DNA of 64,000 nt from Anabaena minutissima FACHB-250 (GCF_014697125.1 NZ_JACJRG010000004.1:1-64000); one strand, 5' to 3'. Counted from the stretch's first letter, positions 19,276 through 28,649 are shown. The notes: a model not told the origin generated them from the sequence alone. Numbers and translations are program-made.

Positions 19276-20505
19276 TTAAAATTTGACTCGCAATTGTCCT
19301 GTTAAAGAGTTACTACCATAGGTACTTCCCCCGGTGTCTTGATTGCGTACATTACTAAAGCTATAGCCCAGGTCAGCCTCTAATTTGGGTGACACCTTGA
19401 CTGTACAGCGAGTTTGATAAGCATTAGCATGATCAAATTCACCATTGAGTCGTTGTTGTCCTAAACTTGTAGATAGCCGACAGCGCAAGAAATTGACGAT
19501 ATCTCCCTCCCAAGCCACCTCAGCGTTATATACCAAAAAATCTGGTGGGGAAAAATAGCCACTTGTGCGTTCTACATTGCGATCGTAACTCCAAGTAAAT
19601 AAGTTAGCCGCTACGGAAAATTGTCCAAACTTGCGTTCTAGTCTGCTAAATGACTGAATTTCAGAATTACCATCGTTGTAATTACCTAAACGCAACGATG
19701 AGAATAAACTAGTATCACGATCAATCTGCCAATATAAATTAGGCCCGAACCGCCAAGCACTAATTTGATTGTCTAAAGTTTGAGCATTAAATTTATATGG
19801 TTCTTTGTCTAAGTTGGCTGATAGTATTACAGCCGAAAGTAATTTACCGGAAGAAGAAACCTGTGGCGGGACAATTGGAGCTTCAACTTGAGCATTGAAA
19901 TTTATAGCTGTGGGTAAACGGTTGAAAATATCCACTCCTGCTGCTGTAGAGAGAGTTACTTGTCCGATTTTTCCTTGCCAACCAATTTGTAAAGGAATAT
20001 TGGTAATTGATTCCACACCCCGTTGCTCAAAAAAGTTAAAACCTGTTGTGAATAGTATTTTATTGCCATTGGGCGATCGCCACTGAAATCTTGGTTCGAT
20101 AAACAAATTATGTTGACCGAAATTATCGGTATCATTACGAAAGTCAGTTTGAATGCTTTCTAAAACTGCAAATGGCTTGACTAGTTCAGAAAAAGTTGAT
20201 GGTGGACTAGGTTTTTGTGGCGGTTTTGGTAATGGTGGCGGTACTCGCAGACCAGGATTAAAGTTTTCCGGTGCAGCAATTAAAAGAGGTCTTAACTCTA
20301 ATCGAGAAGGTAGTAATTGCAATTTATTATCATTAACTTTGGTAGTTTCAATGTCAAAATTGTGAAAATTTTCTCTAGAAATTACTGGGGTTGTTAATTC
20401 CGAAAACAATTTTTTGCTTTCATGTGCTTGTGCAGCTTGTAAATTAGCTGATGATAATGTCCAAATACCAAAGCTCCAAACTCCCAGCCATTGAATCTGT
20501 TTCAT
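19276..20505 (-). CDS. Predicted outer-membrane beta-barrel protein
   Basis: 409 residues from ATG 20505, which starts a signal peptide (QIQWLGVWSFGIWTLSSANL, cleavage near AQA). A Pro-rich segment (PPPLPKPPQKPSPP, about 95-110) precedes about 290 residues with alternating hydrophobic/polar pattern, many Asn/Gln/Trp and paired aromatic residues. The C-terminus ends GQLRVKF with a terminal Phe, as in outer-membrane barrels. It is the first gene of the set running to the GT2 and could be the export pore or a surface component of the polysaccharide. I do not recognise a named family. Confidence 0.65.
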   Translation of the reverse strand: MKQIQWLGVWSFGIWTLSSANLQAAQAHESKKLFSELTTPVISRENFHNFDIETTKVNDNKLQLLPSRLELRPLLIAAPENFNPGLRVPPPLPKPPQKPSPPSTFSELVKPFAVLESIQTDFRNDTDNFGQHNLFIEPRFQWRSPNGNKILFTTGFNFFEQRGVESITNIPLQIGWQGKIGQVTLSTAAGVDIFNRLPTAINFNAQVEAPIVPPQVSSSGKLLSAVILSANLDKEPYKFNAQTLDNQISAWRFGPNLYWQIDRDTSLFSSLRLGNYNDGNSEIQSFSRLERKFGQFSVAANLFTWSYDRNVERTSGYFSPPDFLVYNAEVAWEGDIVNFLRCRLSTSLGQQRLNGEFDHANAYQTRCTVKVSPKLEADLGYSFSNVRNQDTGGSTYGSNSLTGQLRVKF

Positions 20506-20526
20506 ATTAATGCCGTAGCCTATCAA

Positions 20527-20988
20527 GACTAATAAGTTTATGCACTACAGAAGTTTGGCATAAGTTACTAAAATTAGCCCTTTTAGTAACTGTACTGAGT
20601 TTATTGATCAAGCGTAAAACCCCATCCCTTTATGGGTGGGGATGTAAGCGAGCTTGGGACTATGTTCAAATCGGCATATTTCAATTACCCGTATGCAACA
20701 GATCGTGGCGATCTAGTTGCAAGCTGCATCGCCTCGTGGCTGTGGCAGTTGACTGCGGAATATTATATAATCGGGAGAATAATGATTTAGGTAAAGGAAA
20801 TCCTGCTCAGGAAAATACTTTTACCTCCTGACTTTTGTACTAGCATTTACCAAGATTTACCGGATAAATAAAACCCCAATTCTTCATACCAGTGTGATTT
20901 ACTAAAAATACACAAGAGCTACTCTACATTCAGGGAATTTACGGGGTTAACTTAACATAATTTGTCATGCAGCCACACTTATCAGAAC
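20527..20988. other. Divergent intergenic region with a possible IS200/IS605-type remnant
   Basis: A GC-rich hairpin at about 20619-20641 (CCCCATCC...GGGTGGGG with one wobble) followed by GTAAGCGAGCTTGGG resembles the structured non-coding ends of cyanobacterial IS200/IS605 (TnpB) elements. No transposase reading frame remains, so this is at most a remnant. The rest should carry promoters for the divergent outer-membrane and kinase genes. Confidence 0.3.
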
Positions 20989-23034
20989 ATGATCTGCTGC
21001 TTAAATCCAGATTGCCTAAATCCGCATAATTCAGATGGAAAAAAGTCTTGTCAAAGTTGTGGTACTCCTTTAGTATCACTGTTAAGAAATCGCTTCCGTG
21101 TCATCCGAGTGCTTTCTGATGAGGGAGGATTTGGTAGAACCTATCTATCAGAAGATAAAGATAAATTAAATGAACATTGTGTCATTAAACAATTAGCACC
21201 AAAATTTCAAGGAACTTGGTCACAAAAAAAAGCAGTAGAGTTGTTTGCTGAAGAAGCCAAACGATTACAAGAACTAGGAGAACACCTCCAAATTCCCACA
21301 CTGCTGGCTTACTTTGAACAAGATAACTGCTTGTATTTAGTACAACAGTTTATCAATGGACAAAACTTGTTAAAGGAGTTGCAGCACCGGAAAAACTATA
21401 GACCAGGGGAAATTCAAGCCATTCTCTTGGATATATTACCTGTCTTGAAATTTATTCACGATCGCGGTGTAATTCATCGTGACATCAAACCAGAAAATAT
21501 TATCCGTTGTCGCAGTGATGGGCGATTAAATCTGATCGATTTTGGTTCTTCCAAGCAATTAACTGCAAAAGCCCAGAATTTTGGGACATCGATTGGTTCA
21601 CACGGTTACTCACCCTTAGAACAAATCCGGGATGGTAAGGCTTATGCAGCTAGTGATTTATTCGCCTTGGGGGCTACCTGCTTTCATTTGTTAACAGGAG
21701 TTTCGCCCTTCCAATTGTGGATGGAACACGGCTATGGTTGGGTAACTAATTGGCGGAAATATTTGCATCGTCCAATTAATCCAGAGTTGGATTTTGTGCT
21801 GGATAAACTGTTGCAAAAAGACCTCAAAGACCGCTACCAATCAGCCGATGAAGCCCTCCAAGATATCACTCCCAAACAGCAGCTTGCATTACCAGCCGCC
21901 GGACAAACATCGGGAAAAATCCCCTCTACCCAAGTACATCAGACACCACGTTTAGGAATCTTACACGGCTTAGTGCGAACTGGTGTGTTAATGTCGGCTT
22001 TAATTCTATTATTTGGGTTTAGTGAATCTTGGTATGACCAATATCGCCGGATTTACAGCAGTTTATCCCCAAAGCTGATTCAGCGTCATAATAATTCCGC
22101 ACCGGGGAAAGCGTTTTTAGCACAGCCACAAAAAACAACTTTGAGAGAGGTGGCTTTAGTCAACACCCTCCCAGGACATGAAAACGCTGTTTCCTCAGTC
22201 GCCATCAGCCGAGATGGTAAAATCATTGCTAGCAGTGGAGACGATCGCACCATTAAATTATGGAATATCGCCACCAGTGAAGAAATCGCTACTTTAAAAG
22301 GACACTCCCGTAAAGTAAATGTAGTAGTAATTAGTCCTGATGGTAAAACCTTGGTGAGTGGTGGTGATGATAACACCATTAAAATCTGGAATTTGAAAAC
22401 TCGTCAGGTAATTCACACCTTAGCCGCCCATAGCGATGCCATTCATGCTTTAGCTATCAGTCCCAATAGTAAAACCTTGGTAAGTGGTAGTGACGATAAA
22501 ACTATCAAAGTCTGGAATCTAGCTAACGGCAGATTAATCACTTCACTTAGAGGTCATAGATTTTGGATACGTTCTGTTGCTATCAGTGCCGATAATGTAA
22601 CTATTGCTAGTGGCAGTTTTGACAAAACCATCAAAATTTGGAATTTACAAGCTGAATCTCTCATCCGCACAATTGCAGGTAGTGGCGAGACAGTGACATC
22701 AATTGCCTTTAGTCCAGATGGTAACACCCTCGCCAGTGCTAGCCGCGATCGCACCATCAAACTCTGGAATATAGACGAAGGTACAAGACTCCGCACTCTC
22801 CAAGGTAGTACGGAAACAGTTACGGCTATTGCCTTTAGTCCAGATGGTAACACCCTTGCCAGTGCTAGCCGCGATCGCACCATCAAACTCTGGAACTTAG
22901 AAACCGGTGAAGAACTTCGTACCCTCGTTGGGCATGAAAACACAGTCACATCCGTCGTTTTTACACCTGACGGTCAAAGTCTCGTTAGTGGTAGTGACGA
23001 TAACACCATCAGAATTTGGCGTGTGGGTAATTAA
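20989..23034 (+). CDS. Ser/Thr protein kinase with zinc ribbon and WD40 propeller
   Basis: 681 residues from ATG 20989; MICCLNPDCLNP is the usual start of this cyanobacterial family (a TTG nine codons upstream is rejected). A four-Cys zinc ribbon (about 3-26) precedes the kinase domain (about 35-295) with EGGFGRTYL, CVIKQLAPK, HRDIKPENII, DFGSSKQ and SPLEQ motifs. A TM helix (about 325-347, VRTGVLMSALILLFGF) separates it from seven WD40 repeats (about 390-680), each ending in IKLWN-like strands, enough for one closed propeller. Blades five and six are 67/68 identical at DNA level over 22702-22769 and 22828-22895. The propeller probably recruits partners on the far side of the membrane, but the topology is inferred. 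Confidence 0.92.
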   Translation: MICCLNPDCLNPHNSDGKKSCQSCGTPLVSLLRNRFRVIRVLSDEGGFGRTYLSEDKDKLNEHCVIKQLAPKFQGTWSQKKAVELFAEEAKRLQELGEHLQIPTLLAYFEQDNCLYLVQQFINGQNLLKELQHRKNYRPGEIQAILLDILPVLKFIHDRGVIHRDIKPENIIRCRSDGRLNLIDFGSSKQLTAKAQNFGTSIGSHGYSPLEQIRDGKAYAASDLFALGATCFHLLTGVSPFQLWMEHGYGWVTNWRKYLHRPINPELDFVLDKLLQKDLKDRYQSADEALQDITPKQQLALPAAGQTSGKIPSTQVHQTPRLGILHGLVRTGVLMSALILLFGFSESWYDQYRRIYSSLSPKLIQRHNNSAPGKAFLAQPQKTTLREVALVNTLPGHENAVSSVAISRDGKIIASSGDDRTIKLWNIATSEEIATLKGHSRKVNVVVISPDGKTLVSGGDDNTIKIWNLKTRQVIHTLAAHSDAIHALAISPNSKTLVSGSDDKTIKVWNLANGRLITSLRGHRFWIRSVAISADNVTIASGSFDKTIKIWNLQAESLIRTIAGSGETVTSIAFSPDGNTLASASRDRTIKLWNIDEGTRLRTLQGSTETVTAIAFSPDGNTLASASRDRTIKLWNLETGEELRTLVGHENTVTSVVFTPDGQSLVSGSDDNTIRIWRVGN

Positions 23035-23129
23035 ATACTTAGAGGCGAATTGGAAGTCAATAATTTATATTGGTCGCAATTCATAAGGCCGCGCGTTGAG
23101 CGGCTAGGCCGACTTGTAGCAACTGCCAT

Positions 23130-23159
23130 CTCCCGGTAAGTTTGTAGCTCTACCGGGAG
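23130..23159. terminator. Hairpin downstream of the WD40 kinase
   Basis: Perfect nine-base arms CTCCCGGTA (23130-23138) and TACCGGGAG (23151-23159) around a 12-base loop, 95 bases after the kinase stop. No T-run follows (TTCTCTGG), so it is either a weak terminator or another RNA structure. Confidence 0.35.
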
Positions 23160-23214
23160 TTCTCTGGCTCTATTCAGATAAAATAGAGATAATATTTCGT
23201 TGTCAGAATTTGAT

Positions 23215-23391
23215 ATGGATGCCTTAGTTCAAGAACTTGACATCAAACTGCGCCAATGGAAACCTGATATTGTTGAACAAGTACGCCAGTGCCTTGTAGA
23301 AATCATTGAATTGGCAGACCAAGATGCTCTAGATATTCTTCGCTCTAGAGTAGTTGAACAAGAAGTATTGGATCTGATTGATGAACCCTAA
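23215..23391 (+). CDS. Small acidic conserved hypothetical protein
   Basis: 58 residues from ATG 23215 (a TTG at 23200 is in frame). The whole protein is predicted helical and acidic, with MDALVQELDIKLRQWKPD and a C-terminal VLDLIDEP. There is no Cys, signal peptide or membrane segment. Small proteins of this look are common in Nostocales, but I cannot give a function. It converges on the CHASE2 kinase gene 30 bases away and no ribosome-binding site is obvious, so the start is uncertain. Confidence 0.5.
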   Translation: MDALVQELDIKLRQWKPDIVEQVRQCLVEIIELADQDALDILRSRVVEQEVLDLIDEP

Positions 23392-23421
23392 ACCTGTTCA
23401 TTACCCAATATCCAATCCTCA

Positions 23422-25305
23422 TTACCTACCCATTCGCCAAGATAATTGACAAATAGTACCATGAGGAGAAAGGGGCGATCGCTGAAATTTTCCTTGCAGT
23501 TGTTTTGCTAAATTAATAAACTGTTGCGTTCCCCGGCCTTCTTTAGCAGAATTGACTCCTAAGCCATCGTCAATCACAGCCAAAGTGTACCAGCCGTCTA
23601 ATGCAGCACAAGTAACTTGCAAGCGGGTTGCACCGACAGCGTGCTTACCAACATTACACAAAGCTTCTTCTAAAAATCTACAAATTCCACGCTTTTGTTC
23701 AATGCTTAAATATCGCTCATCTAAAGGTTCAAAGCTGCGAATTTTAACTCGAATATGTTTAAAACAAGGAAAATTTCGCTCTAAAGTATAACTATAAACT
23801 TGATAAAGAATGTCGTGCAGAGGTTCTTGTAAATTTAATACCAGATTATTTCCTAAATAAAGGCTTGTATCTTTATCTAAGGATTCCTGCTGTAAATATT
23901 CATAGATTCCTCTTAATTCGTAGTTTAATTTTTCTAGTTCCTTTTCTATTTCTGGAAGTAGTTCTTTTGTCGATTTATCTTGACCTCGTAGCAGTTGCAA
24001 AACTTTGGCAAGACTTTGCAAAGGTCCATTATGAATTGTTTCAAATGTGCTTTCTATAATAGCTTGACGAATTTTTATTCCTGAACGTAAAGCTTGATCA
24101 TATTGATATAAAGCTGTGAGTTCCATGCCATTTATAATTAATACCAAAATTGCGGGAATGACTGGCAGCCACCAACCCAAAATTAAGCAGACATAACTAA
24201 TAAATACCAAGGCACAACTAACTAAAATAACAACTATCAAATTGATCAAGGGAGATTTAGTTAGTCTAGCAATAGCAATTCCGCCAAAACCCCAGGCGAA
24301 AATCCATATATATTCCCAGTGATCATCCCAGGTGTTTAATAGCGGTCTACCATCAAGGACGGAACTAGTAATTTGACTGACAGCATGGGCTTGCATTTCT
24401 ACTCCATAAACTCGCCCTTTGGCGGGTTGTGTGGATGGAGTAGCCGAAGTGGTAATAAAATCTTTACGACTGGGGGCGGTGATGCCAATAATCACGATGC
24501 GATCGCGTATCCATTCAGGCTTTACTTTACCACTTTTGATATCATTACCCGATAAAGTGCGAAATCTGGCGCGACCACTACGAAAATTGAGCAATACCTG
24601 GACTCCACCTGCATCAGTGCGGACATATCCCCCAGAATTGGGTAAAAAGCGGGGTAATTCAGTTTTGCCAAATCGCATAGCGGCGCGATCGCGAATGCCA
24701 TTTTCTAAGAAAATATTCTTATGGGCTAAATAAGCTGATGCTAATCTCACAGACAAGGCTAACTTGTAGCCACTAGATGTTGGCGTGCCTAATAAAATTC
24801 GTCTTAATTTACCGTCAATATCAGTAATTTGGTCGGCAAAACCAATTTGTTCTGGAGGTAAGTTTGGCGGGGGTGGAATTGGTTCTGGTAAGACTTTTTC
24901 GATAGCAATTATGTTTTGATATTGTTGCAAAACGGTTGCTAGTTGACCATCACTAGGTTTAACTGGTAAATCTCGATAAATATCTAAACCAATAACTCTA
25001 GGTTGATATGTCTGCAATTTTAATAACAGTGCAGCTAAATCGCGATCGGAAATGAAAGACTCTATTTGATAGTCATTATGACGACGAATATCTTCTTCAT
25101 TAATTCCTACAATGACAATTCTTTCATCAATAGGCTCTTCTGGACGCACACGCAGAAAATTATCAAATGCTAGCCATTCTAAAGACTGAATTAAACCCAG
25201 GTTACGAGCTAATATTACTAGAAAAATGACTGCACATCCTGGTAATATTCCCACACGCCACATAGCAATTTCTGCTTTGATAATATTCCAAAGTCCAGGA
25301 GGCAT
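23422..25305 (-). CDS. CHASE2-domain sensor histidine kinase
   Basis: 627 residues, with GGAG placed upstream of ATG 25305. An N-terminal TM helix (about 17-36) is followed by an extracytoplasmic CHASE2 domain (about 40-320; RIVIVGINEEDIRR, GLDIYRDLP, DRIVIIGIT are typical), three TM helices (about 330-400) and a kinase region. The phospho-acceptor is likely His in STFETIHNGPLQSLAK (HisKA_3-like); the ATPase part has EEALCNVGKHA and DDGLGVNSAKEGRGTQ. The LuxR-type response regulator upstream (25436-26113, same strand) is the natural partner. CHASE2 ligands are generally unknown; secreted peptides from the linked exporter cluster are a speculative possibility. Confidence 0.88.
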   Translation of the reverse strand: MPPGLWNIIKAEIAMWRVGILPGCAVIFLVILARNLGLIQSLEWLAFDNFLRVRPEEPIDERIVIVGINEEDIRRHNDYQIESFISDRDLAALLLKLQTYQPRVIGLDIYRDLPVKPSDGQLATVLQQYQNIIAIEKVLPEPIPPPPNLPPEQIGFADQITDIDGKLRRILLGTPTSSGYKLALSVRLASAYLAHKNIFLENGIRDRAAMRFGKTELPRFLPNSGGYVRTDAGGVQVLLNFRSGRARFRTLSGNDIKSGKVKPEWIRDRIVIIGITAPSRKDFITTSATPSTQPAKGRVYGVEMQAHAVSQITSSVLDGRPLLNTWDDHWEYIWIFAWGFGGIAIARLTKSPLINLIVVILVSCALVFISYVCLILGWWLPVIPAILVLIINGMELTALYQYDQALRSGIKIRQAIIESTFETIHNGPLQSLAKVLQLLRGQDKSTKELLPEIEKELEKLNYELRGIYEYLQQESLDKDTSLYLGNNLVLNLQEPLHDILYQVYSYTLERNFPCFKHIRVKIRSFEPLDERYLSIEQKRGICRFLEEALCNVGKHAVGATRLQVTCAALDGWYTLAVIDDGLGVNSAKEGRGTQQFINLAKQLQGKFQRSPLSPHGTICQLSWRMGR

Positions 25306-25345
25306 ACGTTAATTCTCCAGTCTTTAGTGATAGGTAAAGGGTATA

Positions 25346-25400
25346 GGGGACAGGGGACAGGGGACAGGGGACAGGGGACAGGGGACAGGGAACAGGGACA
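25346..25400. repeat. GGGGACA heptamer tandem repeat (STRR type)
   Basis: Six near-perfect GGGGACA units followed by degenerate GGGAACA/GGGACA units, in the gap between the response regulator and kinase genes. Related GGTGACA/GGGGACA stretches occur at 27046-27092 and 52352-52385. Confidence 0.85.
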
Positions 25401-25435
25401 AGAAATATTTTTTTGACTTTTGACTTGATTTGTCC

Positions 25436-26113
25436 CTAATCAATTAACCCTTCTGCCCTAGCCCGCATTTCTGTTTGAATGCGAATATTTTTACCATGAT
25501 CGGGATAAATATCTAAAGCATCTTGCAGCTTACTCCAGTAATGACGTACCATTCTTTCAGAAATAGACATTCTTTGAGCGATCGCTTTATCTTGTAAGCC
25601 TTCATCAAATGCTAAACTCAAGACCTTCAGCCACTCTGGTTTAATTTCTAATCCCGTATGAATACTTTTGATATCTTTCGTGTGAGTTAATCCTTGTAAT
25701 GCCCAATCAACTCTGGTTATCATTTCTTGAGTAGAAAGACTTTTATCCGCAACAGTAAAACCTCCTTTATGAGTATCAACTTCTGGTTTAATTCTGACCA
25801 ATGTTCTGATATGTGCGCTTTGTACAACAATATTTAAATCGGGATAATTTTTCATCAATGTTCTGAGGAGTTGCACGCCCGTATCAGGCCGCGCTGTCAC
25901 TCCCATATTTTTAGGAATAGACAGATCCATAACTACAAGATCAGGCTGTAAAATACTGACTTGTTCTAGTGCATAATAAGCGTTTATAGCCGTGATGATT
26001 TCTGCATCTAAATAATTTTTTCGGAGTAATTCTACTGTCCCACTTAAAACAGATTCATGATCATCAATGACTAAAATTTTTAGGAGTGCTTTTTCATTTA
26101 ATGTTTGTTTCAT
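25436..26113 (-). CDS. LuxR/NarL-type response regulator
   Basis: 225 residues from ATG 26113 (an upstream TTG at 26134 is less likely). The receiver domain (about 10-140) has IDDHES at the acid pocket and phospho-acceptor Asp in VVMDLSIPKN; the usual Lys lies in VADKSLS. The C-terminal helix-turn-helix (about 165-215) reads EGLQDKAIAQRMSISERMVRHYWSKL, a LuxR-type DNA-binding pattern. It sits 130 bases upstream of the CHASE2 kinase on the same strand, with an STRR array between, and is a likely cognate pair. It is oriented as part of the peptide-export gene string, whose promoter it might regulate (inference). Confidence 0.88.
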   Translation of the reverse strand: MKQTLNEKALLKILVIDDHESVLSGTVELLRKNYLDAEIITAINAYYALEQVSILQPDLVVMDLSIPKNMGVTARPDTGVQLLRTLMKNYPDLNIVVQSAHIRTLVRIKPEVDTHKGGFTVADKSLSTQEMITRVDWALQGLTHTKDIKSIHTGLEIKPEWLKVLSLAFDEGLQDKAIAQRMSISERMVRHYWSKLQDALDIYPDHGKNIRIQTEMRARAEGLID

Positions 26114-26149
26114 AATTAACACCCTGCTAACCAATTTTGGATTTACGAT

Positions 26150-26220
26150 TTACGATGGCGTTTCAATTCGCGGAGCGTCTCGTAGGGGAAGAGTAGCGGA
26201 CGCAGCGCAGCACATCTTTT
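26150..26220. repeat. Dispersed Nostoc repeat in the response regulator upstream region
   Basis: The segment containing CGCGGAGCGTCTCGTAGGGG and GCGGACGCAGCGCAGC is GC-rich against an AT-rich background and matches, from memory, interspersed repeats seen many times in Nostoc genomes. It is non-coding and separates the 219-residue protein gene from the regulator. Confidence 0.5.
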
Positions 26221-26363
26221 GGATTTAACTCAAAAAGAAGGAAATGTAACTATCGAATTTTCGATTTTTGATGTTCAGAATTACCTAGTGAGATTATTCT
26301 ATCGATGAAATGATTGTGTAGAAAGCATTTACAGGTGATATACAAAAAATTTTAGGACAATAA

Positions 26364-27023
26364 TTACCAAAATAAATACCAAACTACTTTGTGATGACTA
26401 GTACGATAAAAACATCTACCTGAAGTTAAAAATTGGAAAGTATCACAAAGATAATCTAATTCTGGTAAGCTTGTATGGCAAACAAATGTAGTGATATCAG
26501 GATAGCTAATCTGTACGTTTAACTGCCCCATATTTTTCTGCTGCTTTAAACTAATACAAATTGTAATTTGAGTTAAAATATGGGGTAGAGTGATTGTCAG
26601 TAATTCCTCTAAAGTTGATAAGACAATCAAACTATTTGATGCTTGTTCATGTCGCCAATAAACTGGTAAATCAAGATGAAAATATAGATGTGGATTAACT
26701 GCTAGCCAAGGTTCTATTAAGCACTCAATAGCTAATGGAAAACTATCTTGAAGTGATTCAGGAAATAAGCGGTTGCTTAATTTTACTAAAGAATTGTGAA
26801 AATTATCAATTTGTCTAAGATATTCCTGAGTTTTGTTGCTGGATAAATTTAAATTATCCGTCGCTAACACATCTAAATTGCGACGAATTGTAAAGGCCTC
26901 TTGCAATAAATCATCCCGAATTTTCTCAGCTTCGAGAAAAAGCTTTATTGACTGTCTAGAAGACCACCATTGCAATGCTTGTTGAATTCTCTGATAAGAT
27001 GGCAGAAATTTAACAAGGGTCAT
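26364..27023 (-). CDS. Degenerate histidine-kinase-like protein
   Basis: 219 residues, no membrane segment or signal peptide. The N-terminal half is helical (EKIRDDLLQEAFTIRRNLDV, then RQIDNFHNSLVKLSNRLFP), like a dimerisation helical hairpin. The second half (ECLIEPWLAVNPHLYFHLDL, SNSLIVLSTLEELLTITLPH) follows the layout of a HATPase N-box helix, but the catalytic Asn and the G-boxes are absent. It should therefore be inactive as a kinase, perhaps an adaptor for the neighbouring CHASE2 kinase and LuxR regulator. The family assignment is inference from pattern only. It lies between the HlyD gene and the response regulator on the same strand. Confidence 0.6.
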   Translation of the reverse strand: MTLVKFLPSYQRIQQALQWWSSRQSIKLFLEAEKIRDDLLQEAFTIRRNLDVLATDNLNLSSNKTQEYLRQIDNFHNSLVKLSNRLFPESLQDSFPLAIECLIEPWLAVNPHLYFHLDLPVYWRHEQASNSLIVLSTLEELLTITLPHILTQITICISLKQQKNMGQLNVQISYPDITTFVCHTSLPELDYLCDTFQFLTSGRCFYRTSHHKVVWYLFW

Positions 27024-27045
27024 AGCTTATAGGGTACTGGGGACT

Positions 27046-27092
27046 GGGGGCAGGTTATAGGTGACAGGTGACAGGGGACAGGTGACAGGGGA
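27046..27092. repeat. GGTGACA/GGGGACA tandem repeat
   Basis: About six degenerate heptamers (GGTGACAGGTGACAGGGGAC type) between the HlyD gene and the kinase-like gene. Same repeat class as at 25346-25400. Confidence 0.75.
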
Positions 27093-27116
27093 CGAAAACT
27101 AATGTCTTATGCCGAT

Positions 27117-28529
27117 TTATAAATCAGTAACTAATCTGGCTTTTCTGAGTATGAATTGTAATGCTGTTTCTTGTTGAGAAATGATGTTGGCGTTGGCATT
27201 CATACCTGATTGGATGTAACATTGCCGATCGCCATTGCCAAATTTGAGATTTTCTGGTTGAATTGTTGCCTCAAAATAGCCCCCTGTCGGGATTACAGCA
27301 TTACTTGCACTGGTACTGGTGTCATTGCGCTGTGGTGCGATCGCATCTGGAGAAATGGCACTGACTACAGCCTGGAGAGTTCCATAATCAGGGTAGGGAC
27401 AAGCATCAACGCGCAGTTGTACTTTCTGCCCTACGTCTACTTTTTTAATGTCTGCGGTGGGAATCATGGCTTTGATTACTAAAGGAGTATTTTGGGGAAC
27501 AATCTCTGCAATTGGTTCACTCGCGCGTACTACTTGGCCAGGGTTGCGTAAATTTAACTTGAGAATTACACCATCGCTAGTGGCGCGAATAATACTGCTT
27601 TGTAATTGTCTTGCTACTTGTTGCAGTTCTTTTTGATATTGGTTGAATTGGGCTTGCATTTCTACTCTACGCTGCTGGAGAGCTTGTTTTTCTTTATTTA
27701 GCGTAGCCATGCTAGCCTCACCCCTAGCACGTTCCTGGGCGATGCGTTCCGTGGCGATCGCTACTGTTGCGTTACTGGGGTTTACTGCTGCTTTTGCGGA
27801 TTGCAATTGGGCTTGGGCAATTTCGACAGCTTGTTTTTCAGCTGCTAGAAAGGCTTTAGTCTGTTCTACAACGAGTTTTTTCTGTTCGTATTCCCGCCTA
27901 CCAATCGCACCTATTTCCGTTAACTGCTGGTAGCGATCGCGATCTACTTCAGCAAATTCTAAATCAGCTTGGGCTTTTTGCAAGTTGGCTAGGGCTTTTT
28001 GCAACCCCGCTTCAGCAGCCAGAGATTCACTATAAGTAGTAATTTGTCGTTCTTGATAATCTCGTTGGTTACGCGTTAAATCTGCTTGGGCGGATGCAAT
28101 TGTACGTTCAATTAACCTAGCTTCAGCGAGTATTTGAGTATCTAGAGTGCTGATTTGGGCATCAATTTGGATGAGTTGTAATTTACCCTGTTGAATATTG
28201 CTTTGTAATAGACTTTGTTTGATTTGTAATTGATCTGTATCCAAACGCGCGATCGCATCACCCCGCTTAACAATTTGATTTTCCGTTACCAGCACACTCT
28301 CAACCGTCCCCTCCATTTCCGGTTGTACTAGGCGCACATCACCCACAGGCCTGACAGTAGCAGCAGTTCGGACAACGACATCATATTTAATCCAAGCCGA
28401 AAGTGCGATCGCTGTCCCAACAGTTCCTACCAGTAAAATTCCTACTAAAGATGTCCAAATGCTAACAGGAGGTAAAAAATCATCTTCTTGGGGTGCTGTC
28501 AGTATTTTTTGATTCTGAATATACAGCAT
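27117..28529 (-). CDS. HlyD-family membrane fusion protein
   Basis: 470 residues with AGGTG before ATG 28529. One TM helix (about 24-47, IWTSLVGILLVGTVGTAIAL) anchors it in the inner membrane. The periplasmic part has a split lipoyl/barrel-sandwich motif (VRLVQPEMEGTVESVLVTENQIVKRGD and later ATSDGVILKLNLRNPGQVV) around a long coiled-coil hairpin (about 115-320), then a beta-barrel domain. It is the periplasmic adaptor of a type I secretion apparatus and pairs with the C39 ABC exporter 180 bases upstream on the same strand. The outer-membrane TolC-like partner is not encoded here. Confidence 0.9.
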   Translation of the reverse strand: MLYIQNQKILTAPQEDDFLPPVSIWTSLVGILLVGTVGTAIALSAWIKYDVVVRTAATVRPVGDVRLVQPEMEGTVESVLVTENQIVKRGDAIARLDTDQLQIKQSLLQSNIQQGKLQLIQIDAQISTLDTQILAEARLIERTIASAQADLTRNQRDYQERQITTYSESLAAEAGLQKALANLQKAQADLEFAEVDRDRYQQLTEIGAIGRREYEQKKLVVEQTKAFLAAEKQAVEIAQAQLQSAKAAVNPSNATVAIATERIAQERARGEASMATLNKEKQALQQRRVEMQAQFNQYQKELQQVARQLQSSIIRATSDGVILKLNLRNPGQVVRASEPIAEIVPQNTPLVIKAMIPTADIKKVDVGQKVQLRVDACPYPDYGTLQAVVSAISPDAIAPQRNDTSTSASNAVIPTGGYFEATIQPENLKFGNGDRQCYIQSGMNANANIISQQETALQFILRKARLVTDL

Positions 28530-28649
28530 ATTTCACCTATAGTAATCTGCTTTGATTATTGAAATTATTTACGTAGGTAGGAATTAGGGATAAATCAATT
28601 CAAAATTAAAGAAAACCTGGGGAATGTGAAAGATATTTGTTATTGGCTA

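Noticed and set aside
20725..20785. Promoter-like TTGACT and TATAAT boxes
   Set aside because: They are only about 11 bases apart, too close for a standard sigma-70 promoter.
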